In this document: in pieces, positions 1-4,210 of the stretch
Layout: each line of letters opens with the position of its first letter
How positions within the stretch are numbered: the stretch's first letter is position 1
Origin: Candidatus Thorarchaeota archaeon
GTDB lineage: Archaea > Asgardarchaeota > Thorarchaeia > Thorarchaeales > Thorarchaeaceae
Assembly: GCA_016840825.1 (NCBI GenBank)
Contig: JAEORN010000359.1
Location: 1 to 8,104 of the forward strand
Direction of reading: 5' to 3'
Length of the DNA stretch: 8,104 nt
The notes under the pieces: model-generated
Databases searched by the model: none
Told to the model about the DNA's origin: nothing
Seen by the model: only the letters and a program-made list of their open reading frames with translations
Translations under genes and position numbers: made by a program

Positions 1-33
1 ATTTAACTATAGTTATTAATATTCTCTTAGGGA

Positions 34-43
34 TTTTTATATT
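34..43 (+). promoter_or_regulatory. TATA-like promoter element for the PNPOx-like gene
   Basis: The run TTTTTATATT is centred about 23-27 nt before the ATG at 61. At this distance an archaeal TATA box would start transcription at or next to the ATG, so a leaderless or nearly leaderless mRNA is inferred. No ribosome-binding site precedes the ATG, which agrees with this. Confidence 0.5.
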
Positions 44-60
44 GCTGAAGTAGTCTAAAC

Positions 61-525
61 ATGAGTTGGGAAAAAGAAATGGGAACCAATAGTGATGTTA
101 TTCAACGAATCAAGAAAGTGATCGATTCTCAGAGTGTAGCAGTTCTTGGCACCTCAAGGAATGATGAACCTTATTCTTGTCTAGTTGCATATGCTGCCAC
201 AGATGATGTCAACCACTTTATTTTTGCAACAATGCGCCAGCGATTGAAATATAGAAATCTATCAATCAATCCAAGAGTATCTTTAATCATTGATGACAGA
301 GATGAGAAATCTAGTGATTTCAACGAGACTACTTCAATTACTGTGATAGGGACTGCAAGGGATATCGTTGGTCCTGAGCGTGATGAGAATGCTGCCCTTC
401 TCTTGAGACGTCATCCTTCTCTAACAGATTTTGTTAATTCCCCTGAATGCGCAGTTATCCAAGTTGATGTTGACAAAATCTACGTGGTGAGTGAATTTGA
501 ATCAGTTGTAACAATTGGAAAATAG
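61..525 (+). CDS. Pyridoxamine 5'-phosphate oxidase-like (PNPOx/split-barrel) flavin- or F420-binding protein
   Basis: This 154-aa protein has the layout of the PNPOx-like split beta-barrel family, whose members bind FMN or, in archaea and actinobacteria, sometimes F420 or heme. Visible landmarks are the first strand pair after a short helix (AVLGTSRNDEPYSCLVAYA, residues 27-45), the phosphate-binding block from F55 to D78 with K63, N66 and the N70-P71 turn before a hydrophobic strand, the strand ITVIGTAR (93-100), and a final strand region VIQVDVDKIYVV (132-143). Length is normal for a single-domain member. True PNPO activity is unlikely to be inferable; the family is broad and most members are uncharacterised reductases. 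The ATG at 61 fits a leaderless start behind a TATA-like element; a second ATG at 79 (Met7) is possible. It converges on the next gene with 23 nt between stops. Family is secure, substrate is unknown. Confidence 0.88.
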   Translation: MSWEKEMGTNSDVIQRIKKVIDSQSVAVLGTSRNDEPYSCLVAYAATDDVNHFIFATMRQRLKYRNLSINPRVSLIIDDRDEKSSDFNETTSITVIGTARDIVGPERDENAALLLRRHPSLTDFVNSPECAVIQVDVDKIYVVSEFESVVTIGK

Positions 526-548
526 ACCAATTAGCAATCAGATTTCTT

Positions 549-1244
549 TCAAAGATCAATCCTTGTGTCTGCATCTCTATTTACGCCAATTCTTTCCATA
601 AGAGAACCAATTGGGTCTATGTAGAACTGATGGCTGCAGGTGAAACATTTAACGGTGCTATCGTCTTCTATTTCGTAATCACGATAGTTATGGGAAATAT
701 GGCACCTAGGGCATTTCGCTCTGGTCCCTGCAAAATATGGAATCTTCTCCTTGTTAATTGGTCGACGCCTATATGGAAATGGATCAATATACTGCTTTGC
801 GGCTGTTCGTCCAATGATACCAAGGACTATGCAGTAGTCCATGAAAATGAGAACTAGAAAAACTGGTTGCATCCACTCAGGCAATGCGGTAATAACTGCC
901 AAAACTGTGGGAAAGGGGATGAAAAGCAGTTGGGCAACGATAGTAAGCATCATTCCCTGAGTCAGCCACGCCTTGCCATTTTTTTTGCATCGATAAGACC
1001 ACAGATACTTAGCTGCGAGTGTGTTGGCAACTCCTACAATCACTGATAAAGCTATGAAAGCAAGCAGAACTGTGGACCAGACATTTGTTAGTATAATGCC
1101 GTGAGTATATCCAGCTACATACCATAATATAAGCAGTCCAAGGGAAAATGGATAGGTGAGGATAAACAATAGCAATCCGTTGAAGAAGGAATATACCACA
1201 TCTGTTAACAGATTAAGTTCATTCCTTTCTGGGAGTCCCTCCAT
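549..1244 (-). CDS. Four-helix membrane protein with C-terminal zinc ribbon
   Basis: I do not recognise the family of this 231-aa protein. Four hydrophobic segments are visible, at about residues 20-43, 55-77, 97-120 and 126-146. A basic stretch follows (YRRRPINKEK, 158-167), then a soluble tail with two CxxC knuckles, CPRC at 178-181 and CFTC at 200-203, spaced as in a rubredoxin-like zinc ribbon. The positive-inside rule would put the zinc ribbon in the cytoplasm, where it could bind nucleic acid, protein or simply structure the tail; this is inference. The ATG at 1244 is supported by a GAGGG ribosome-binding site (complement of 1251-1255) six nt upstream and a TATA-like element about 31 nt upstream. 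It is divergent from the phosphatase gene and convergent with the PNPOx-like gene. Confidence 0.82.
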   Translation of the reverse strand: MEGLPERNELNLLTDVVYSFFNGLLLFILTYPFSLGLLILWYVAGYTHGIILTNVWSTVLLAFIALSVIVGVANTLAAKYLWSYRCKKNGKAWLTQGMMLTIVAQLLFIPFPTVLAVITALPEWMQPVFLVLIFMDYCIVLGIIGRTAAKQYIDPFPYRRRPINKEKIPYFAGTRAKCPRCHISHNYRDYEIEDDSTVKCFTCSHQFYIDPIGSLMERIGVNRDADTRIDL

Positions 1245-1270
1245 CAGAATCCCTCTTCATGCATTCTGGT

Positions 1271-1280
1271 TTCTATAATC
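1271..1280 (-). promoter_or_regulatory. TATA-like element for the membrane zinc-ribbon gene
   Basis: On the minus strand the bases read GATTATAGAA, centred 31 nt before the ATG at 1244. This would place transcription start a few bases before the GAGGG ribosome-binding site. The spacing fits an archaeal promoter; the sequence match is moderate. Confidence 0.4.
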
Positions 1281-1363
1281 CTTACAAAGTGTCTTAACAA
1301 TTCTGGTTTCAGTACATATTCTTTTACAAGGATGAGAACCCTTTAGTACGAGTACCGCATTAT

Positions 1364-1449
1364 AAGAAGCGGGCGTCGGTGAAGTATCATGGTAACTAAC
1401 TACCATCGGTTACCACACCCAACTGATACCTTACTGTCGCCCGCCTCTT
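1364..1449. other. Long near-perfect hairpin, possible structured RNA or palindromic element
   Basis: The two arms pair in five blocks: 1364-1367 with 1446-1449 (4 bp), 1369-1375 with 1438-1444 (GCGGGCG/CGCCCGC, 7 bp), 1377-1382 with 1431-1436 (6 bp, two of them G.U), 1384-1389 with 1424-1429 (GTATCA/TGATAC, 6 bp) and 1390-1396 with 1409-1415 (TGGTAAC/GTTACCA, 7 bp). Single mismatches at 1368/1445, 1376/1437 and 1383/1430 separate the lower blocks, and 1416-1423 forms a bulge on one side. It is far more paired than its surroundings. It lacks a T-arm motif, so it is not a normal tRNA, and it has no T-tract, so a terminator is unlikely. The number of G.U versus A.C oppositions is equal on both strands, so the fold alone does not say which strand is transcribed. 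It may be a small RNA, a leader structure or a MITE/REP-like palindrome. Confidence 0.6.
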
Positions 1450-1451
1450 TT

Positions 1452-1480
1452 GAAGTCGTATTATCTAGTATCTTGACTTC
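1452..1480 (+). promoter_or_regulatory. Inverted repeat flanking a TATA-like element upstream of the phosphatase gene
   Basis: GAAGTC (1452-1457) and GACTTC (1475-1480) are perfect inverted arms around an AT-rich centre containing TATTATCT (about 1459-1466). If this centre is the TATA box, transcription would begin near 1488, leaving a leader of about 30 nt that holds the AAGGAG ribosome-binding site at 1503-1508. Arms bracketing a TATA box would suit a repressor operator, but this is inferred from position only. Confidence 0.35.
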
Positions 1481-1517
1481 GTAGATGGCGCTAATGAGAT
1501 GAAAGGAGAAGGATACA

Positions 1518-2078
1518 GTGTCGAATTCAATCTATTTTCTGAGACACGCAGAAACTGCCGCAGATCCTTCCCTTCCTACTGATGAATGGTCAATCACATC
1601 AAATGGGCTTCAACAGGCGCGCGAACTAGCAAAGTCAGAAGTCTTTGGCAAGATAGAGGGTGTCGTACATTCAAGTGAGAAGAAAGCCTGGCAGACTGCA
1701 GATGTATTTGCCGAAGAACTCAATGTGGAAGTTTATGAGATTCCTGAGCTGGGCGAACTGCAACGTCATCACGGAGGACTTCTGTCGAACTTAGAATACC
1801 GTCGTTTTGTGAGGGAAACTCTAACTGACTGGGACCATGGTGTTCCTGGTTGGGAATCTGGCACAGAAGCATTGCATAGGTTCGTCGATGGTGTGAAAAG
1901 AATCAACATCATGTTCTATAGTAGAAACATTCTCGTAGTTACGCATGGTCTTGTCCTCACTCTCTATTTCTGTCAGTTACGTAATTTTCAGTCCATAGCA
2001 TACGAACGCTGGACACAGATGCCATTTCTGGCGTGGGGCCTTGTCAGAGATGGACGTGTTCTCATTGACATCATCTAG
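1518..2078 (+). CDS. Histidine phosphatase superfamily (phosphoglycerate mutase-like) protein
   Basis: The 186-aa protein opens with IYFLRHAET, the phosphoglycerate mutase/histidine phosphatase signature, giving Arg9 and the phospho-accepting His10. The second catalytic histidine is His143 in VVTHG (140-144). The middle motif normally written SxxxRAxxTA is present as SSEKKAWQTA (52-61), so the usual phosphate-pocket arginine is lysine (Lys56). Glu77 or Glu80 in the ELGEL segment may be the general acid. Enzymes of this fold remove or move phosphate on sugars, cobalamin precursors, nucleotides or proteins; the substrate cannot be told here. The GTG at 1518 is the first start after an in-frame stop at 1500 and lies nine nt behind AGGAG (1504-1508). 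The next gene follows after 60 nt, possibly with its own promoter. Confidence 0.88.
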   Translation: MSNSIYFLRHAETAADPSLPTDEWSITSNGLQQARELAKSEVFGKIEGVVHSSEKKAWQTADVFAEELNVEVYEIPELGELQRHHGGLLSNLEYRRFVRETLTDWDHGVPGWESGTEALHRFVDGVKRINIMFYSRNILVVTHGLVLTLYFCQLRNFQSIAYERWTQMPFLAWGLVRDGRVLIDII

Positions 2079-2125
2079 AACTGTACACGCTCCGAAACTT
2101 TTTCTATGGAAATGAGCACATCCCT

Positions 2126-2133
2126 GGAGTGAT
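2126..2133 (+). promoter_or_regulatory. Ribosome-binding site GGAGTGAT fixing the 2139 start
   Basis: GGAGTGAT resembles the archaeal consensus GGAGGTGAT with one G missing and lies at a suitable distance from the ATG at 2139. It supports that ATG over the next in-frame ATG (Met9). Confidence 0.5.
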
Positions 2134-2138
2134 TCGCA

Positions 2139-2654
2139 ATGACTTCGAAGATAACCAAAGAGATGATTACTTCTTTTTCTAAATTCAAGACAGCTTGGGA
2201 GAAAGATGCTGACCGACCAGAGAACACGATTATGTACTATATTGTTGCCGCCCTTAATATTGAAAAAGATCCCGAATTAGCGGAAGCAATGATGACGATT
2301 GTTGTCTCTAAGAAGGATTGCCTTGAAGATGGCAGCTCTCCCTCGGGTCTAAAGCTCGGAAAAAGTGCAAAATACTACATTGGTCAATTTAAACAGAACA
2401 AGAACATCGCTCGTTCATATGTAGGTGGTACAAATACCAATAGCTACAAGATTGATAACAAGGCACTGACAATGACAGTTGTAAGCAAACAGGACATCAG
2501 CGGAGGTGTCAAGATCTTCATTCAGAGCGGTGGAAAAGACATGGCCACACCTGTGCAACTTGCTAAGAATAATGAAGGTCAGTGGAAACTCACGAACTAC
2601 AGCTCCATCTGTACTGGTGTAAAGAAGACGGTCGAAGAAGAAGGCGATTTCTGA
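2139..2654 (+). CDS. Uncharacterised 171-aa protein, possibly DUF6935-like
   Basis: No catalytic motif or membrane segment is visible. The first third is predicted helical (residues 1-60, rich in Lys/Glu with WEKDADRPENTIMYYIVAALNI at 20-41). The later part looks like a beta-rich domain: an invariant-looking GKSAKYYIGQF (74-84), the NTNSYKIDN strand, then VKIFIQSGGKDMATPVQL (123-140) and a tail QWKLTNYSSICTGVK (147-161). The last two segments resemble what I recall of the bacterial DUF6935 family, whose C-terminal part ends in a similar 'W.L..YSS...GV' pattern; that recollection was not checked. It has no signal peptide and is probably cytosolic. The gene lies 60 nt after the phosphatase gene on the same strand and may be cotranscribed. 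It converges on the double zinc-ribbon gene. Coding status is secure, function unknown. Confidence 0.8.
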   Translation: MTSKITKEMITSFSKFKTAWEKDADRPENTIMYYIVAALNIEKDPELAEAMMTIVVSKKDCLEDGSSPSGLKLGKSAKYYIGQFKQNKNIARSYVGGTNTNSYKIDNKALTMTVVSKQDISGGVKIFIQSGGKDMATPVQLAKNNEGQWKLTNYSSICTGVKKTVEEEGDF

Positions 2655-2720
2655 ACAACTTGGTACTATTTTGGATTCAAAAACCCCTTCAACCTCTACT
2701 CAATTCTAGACACCTCAAGT

Positions 2721-2740
2721 TGTCCTGTCATAGCAGGACA
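2721..2740. terminator. Hairpin between convergent genes
   Basis: TGTCCTG (2721-2727) and CAGGACA (2734-2740) form a perfect 7-bp stem with a 6-nt loop, placed in the 104-nt gap between two convergent genes. Neither side has a clear T-tract, so it does not match an intrinsic terminator; a transcript-end stabiliser serving both directions is the simplest guess. Confidence 0.35.
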
Positions 2741-2758
2741 CCTCTGACCTTTCTCATC

Positions 2759-3154
2759 TCAATCTTCAATCAGATCTTTTTCTATGGCATCAATCAACTC
2801 ATCCGACTTGGCTTCTGATTTGCGTGAATATACTTTGAACTCCTTATTGCAATTAGCACATCTGACTTTTATTGGAAACTCCTCTGTCTTTATTCGATAG
2901 GAATAGATTGCCTTACAATGAGTACATCTCAGTCTTGTGTATTCTATCAATGAATCAGCATCGACGACTAGTTCGACGTGCCCACAAGATTTGCAAAGAA
3001 TCGCTTCTAGTGGAGTAGAATCAAGCTCATCTTTTTGGTCTGAAATCCTAGTGAATTCCATTAGCGATTTAAGATGGGGATAATAATGATACTCAAAGAT
3101 GACTCCGTTCTGGAGATTGGTACTCCCGCATCTAAGACAACTTCTGCTCTTCAT
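2759..3154 (-). CDS. Double zinc-ribbon protein
   Basis: The 131-aa protein has four CxxC knuckles that make two zinc ribbons. The first uses CLRC (6-9) and CKSC (54-57, followed by GHVEL) and resembles small archaeal and bacterial nucleic-acid-binding zinc-ribbon proteins of the DUF2082 type. The second uses CTHC (77-80) and CANC (99-102). A charged tail rich in Lys, Asp and Glu (107-131) is likely a flexible or helical extension. No enzymatic motif is present, so a nucleic-acid-binding or adaptor role is inferred. The ATG at 3154 has a GAGTGA ribosome-binding site five nt upstream that overlaps the stop codon of the small upstream ORF, which implies translational coupling if that ORF is real. 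It converges on the 171-aa unknown gene. Confidence 0.82.
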   Translation of the reverse strand: MKSRSCLRCGSTNLQNGVIFEYHYYPHLKSLMEFTRISDQKDELDSTPLEAILCKSCGHVELVVDADSLIEYTRLRCTHCKAIYSYRIKTEEFPIKVRCANCNKEFKVYSRKSEAKSDELIDAIEKDLIED

Positions 3155-3163
3155 TCAGTTCAC

Positions 3164-3280
3164 TCATTTTTTCTTAGCTCGAGCGCCATTAAGGTATTCG
3201 TAAGTTTCATTCGCGCATCCCGTCAACGAGGTGGCATCGCAAAGGCACAGATATTTCAGTTTTATTAGCTCAATTATCAT
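3164..3280 (-). CDS. Possible 38-aa small protein upstream of the zinc-ribbon gene
   Basis: This mini-ORF begins at an ATG (complement of 3278-3280) and ends nine nt before the zinc-ribbon gene. The predicted peptide starts MIIELIKLKYLCLC and ends in a basic tail (RAKKK), with three cysteines in total. No ribosome-binding site precedes it, but an AT-rich TATA-like element lies about 32 nt upstream (3307-3318), which would suit a leaderless transcript that then continues into the zinc-ribbon gene. It is part of a longer open frame running left from about 3493, but that extension crosses the opposing promoter and mini-ORF and looks non-coding. I do not recognise the peptide; coding status rests only on position and promoter spacing. 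Confidence 0.35.
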   Translation of the reverse strand: MIIELIKLKYLCLCDATSLTGCANETYEYLNGARAKKK

Positions 3281-3306
3281 TTCATAACACAAAATATTGG
3301 TAAGCG

Positions 3307-3318
3307 AAATACTTATAT
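3307..3318. promoter_or_regulatory. Divergent TATA-like element shared by mini-gene units
   Basis: On the plus strand ACTTATAT (3311-3318), preceded by a purine-rich GCGAAAT that could be the TFB recognition element, is centred 27 nt before position 3342. On the minus strand the same bases read ATATAAGTATTT, centred about 32 nt before the ATG at 3280. The near-palindromic AT-rich core could serve both directions. Confidence 0.5.
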
Positions 3319-3321
3319 GTT

Positions 3322-3335
3322 GTAATACGTAATAC
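3322..3335 (+). repeat. Tandem heptamer GTAATAC x2 between TATA box and transcription start
   Basis: GTAATAC occurs twice with no gap (3322-3328, 3329-3335), directly downstream of the plus-strand TATA element and just before the predicted start of transcription. A protein bound there would block initiation, so an operator is conceivable. Two short copies may also be chance. Confidence 0.35.
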
Positions 3336-3344
3336 AAATACATG

Positions 3345-3382
3345 CAAACCAAAAGGCTTCGATTCGCGGGGTCGATGGTTTG
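3345..3382 (+). promoter_or_regulatory. Leader hairpin in front of the first mini-ORF
   Basis: CAAACCA (3345-3351) pairs perfectly with TGGTTTG (3376-3382), with a possible extra TCGA/TCGA stem (3359-3362 with 3372-3375) inside. The hairpin sits at the very 5' end of the inferred transcript and abuts the ribosome-binding site GAGGAGAT (3385-3392). The first ATG after the TATA element (3342) lies just outside it. A folded leader controlling access to the ribosome-binding site is possible. Confidence 0.4.
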
Positions 3383-3400
3383 GAGAGGAGATGCAGGAAA

Positions 3401-3508
3401 ATGGCTGATGAAGGAAAGCGGAAAAATCGCCTCGGAAGACGAGGAAATGAGAATCCGGGACTCAACACGCTTGAATCCCTGTACCACGAACATGCGGATT
3501 GGAAGTAA
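3401..3508 (+). CDS. Candidate small protein A (35 aa)
   Basis: This mini-ORF starts at an ATG that follows GAGGAGAT (3385-3392) by eight nt and ends at TAA 3506-3508. The peptide opens MADEGKRKNRLGRRG and ends ESLYHEHADWK: a basic N-terminal half and an acidic, aromatic C-terminal half, with no cysteine and no membrane segment. It shares no motif I know. It belongs to a compact unit with a promoter at 3311-3318, a second mini-ORF 20 nt downstream and a terminator hairpin at 3651-3683. A competing 72-codon frame (3342-3560) begins at an ATG exactly where a leaderless start would be; only one reading is likely to be right. The ribosome-binding sites favour the two mini-ORFs. Confidence 0.42.
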   Translation: MADEGKRKNRLGRRGNENPGLNTLESLYHEHADWK

Positions 3509-3515
3509 AGAGAAA

Positions 3516-3522
3516 GAGGTGA
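3516..3522 (+). promoter_or_regulatory. Strong ribosome-binding site GAGGTGA for mini-ORF B
   Basis: GAGGTGA is a seven-base match to the complement of the archaeal 16S rRNA 3' end and ends six nt before the ATG at 3529. It is the best ribosome-binding site in this part of the window and is the main reason for proposing the 30-codon ORF. Confidence 0.55.
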
Positions 3523-3528
3523 AGTGTT

Positions 3529-3621
3529 ATGGCAGAAGAGAAGATCCAGAAAAGGGATGAAAAGAGCAAGAGAGCTCAACGCTGTGATGCAATAGCTTAT
3601 GCTTATCAGTATCGACGGTAA
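3529..3621 (+). CDS. Candidate small protein B (30 aa)
   Basis: The ORF runs from the ATG at 3529 to TAA at 3619-3621. The peptide opens MAEEKIQKRDEKSKRAQRC and ends with a tyrosine/alanine-rich segment AIAYAYQYRR. It is highly charged, has one cysteine and would be helical; no family is recognised. A near-ideal GAGGTGA sits six nt upstream and mini-ORF A stops 20 nt before it, so the two could be translated from one short mRNA that ends at the hairpin 3651-3683. A DNA- or RNA-binding peptide, a toxin-antitoxin-like pair or a regulatory leader peptide are all possible; nothing in the sequence selects among them. Confidence 0.42.
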   Translation: MAEEKIQKRDEKSKRAQRCDAIAYAYQYRR

Positions 3622-3650
3622 TTGTCGTAGCATCAGCCATTTAAGTCACT

Positions 3651-3700
3651 GAGATGTGCTCGTGATTATCACGAGCATATCTCATCTTGTTCTTTTTATT
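3651..3700 (+). terminator. Intrinsic-terminator-like hairpin with T-rich tail
   Basis: Positions 3651-3683 fold into a stem of up to 16 pairs around a single-base centre, about 15 pairs if a minimal loop is allowed: GAGATGTGCTCGTGA on the left matches the right arm throughout, with one G.U at 3656/3678 that is a pair only in the plus-strand transcript. The following 3684-3700 is T-rich (TTGTTCTTTTTATT). This ends the mini-ORF unit. It also argues that the downstream gene does not start before this point, although its reading frame stays open from 3656. Confidence 0.6.
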
Positions 3701-3736
3701 ACCTCTAAAGTGAAGAATTACTGTTTTTGTTGGTGG

Positions 3737-3744
3737 TTTTATAC
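3737..3744 (+). promoter_or_regulatory. TATA element for the 108-aa gene
   Basis: TTTTATAC is centred 26 nt before the ATG at 3767, the spacing expected for a leaderless archaeal transcript. It decides the start of the downstream gene in favour of 3767 rather than the earlier ATG at 3656. Confidence 0.6.
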
Positions 3745-3766
3745 TCTCTCAACTCTATTCAGATGT

Positions 3767-4093
3767 ATGAGGGCTCAAGCCGAGATACAGACATCGAACT
3801 ATATTATTCATGATACGCGAGGTCTTCTGGAGAATGATCTCGTCTATTACACAGCTACCAAGATTGCAGATGAGATCATGGAGGGCATTGATAGACTTAC
3901 TTCTTCTAACACAATTGAAGTGGCAACTCTGTTCATCACAACCTCTGGGGCCCAACTCATCATACTAGCAAGATCATTTGATGAAGAACTCATAGCACCA
4001 GCCTTCCGAAGCACGTTGCGTGGAGTGACCTTTGATACTGAGTCAGGGTATCTCCAAAAGTATGTGATACCAATACTTGAGCATGATTGCTAA
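3767..4093 (+). CDS. Uncharacterised 108-aa alpha/beta protein
   Basis: With the start at 3767 the protein is 108 aa, opening MRAQAEIQTSNYIIHDTRG. An amphipathic helix is likely at about residues 22-42 (VYYTATKIADEIMEGIDRL), followed by strands IEVATLFITTSG and AQLIILARSF (about 48-69) and a further helix/strand region ending in YLQKYVIPILEHDC. The pattern of a central two-stranded hairpin flanked by helices is reminiscent of small roadblock/longin-like modules, but no signature supports that and I do not recognise the family. The frame continues upstream to 3656, yet that part encodes a hydrophobic, cysteine/tryptophan-rich stretch across the terminator hairpin and is judged non-coding. A TATA element at 3737-3744 fits a leaderless start. 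The aminotransferase gene follows after about 117 nt. Confidence 0.68.
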   Translation: MRAQAEIQTSNYIIHDTRGLLENDLVYYTATKIADEIMEGIDRLTSSNTIEVATLFITTSGAQLIILARSFDEELIAPAFRSTLRGVTFDTESGYLQKYVIPILEHDC

Positions 4094-4197
4094 AAGATCA
4101 ATGGATGAACGTACTTCATCTTCAGGAAAGAGTGGAAACTTGATGAGCTTGAGGAGAATTCATTAGTCACTCTCTCCTGTCAATGATAGGTTCACTT

Positions 4198-4203
4198 GGA
4201 GAT
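4198..4203 (+). promoter_or_regulatory. Ribosome-binding site GGAGAT deciding the aminotransferase start
   Basis: GGAGAT lies seven nt before the ATG at 4211. The alternative in-frame starts, TTG 4196 and ATG 4202, overlap this motif and have no ribosome-binding site of their own. Confidence 0.5.
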
Positions 4204-4210
4204 GTGTATC

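Noticed and set aside
1369..1445. Possible tRNA, because of the 7-bp terminal stem and about 76-nt length
   Set aside because: No T-loop GGTTCRA motif, no plausible D-arm or anticodon arm, and the interior pairs as one continuous stem on either strand.
3281..3493. Leftward 109-codon frame extending the 38-aa mini-ORF, and a 106-codon frame at 3313-3633
   Set aside because: Both run antisense across the mini-ORF unit and its promoter, are rich in Ser/Phe/Ile as typical of antisense frames, and have no start signals.
3656..3766. N-terminal extension of the 108-aa protein
   Set aside because: It overlaps the terminator hairpin, encodes an implausible Cys/Trp/Phe-rich stretch, and the TATA element at 3737-3744 fits the later ATG.
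4101..4166. 21-codon ORF between the 108-aa gene and the aminotransferase gene
   Set aside because: Too short, with no ribosome-binding site or TATA element at a suitable distance.
4152..4178. AGGAGA/TCTCCT inverted repeat upstream of the aminotransferase
   Set aside because: Only 6 bp with a 15-nt loop; expected by chance in purine/pyrimidine-rich sequence.
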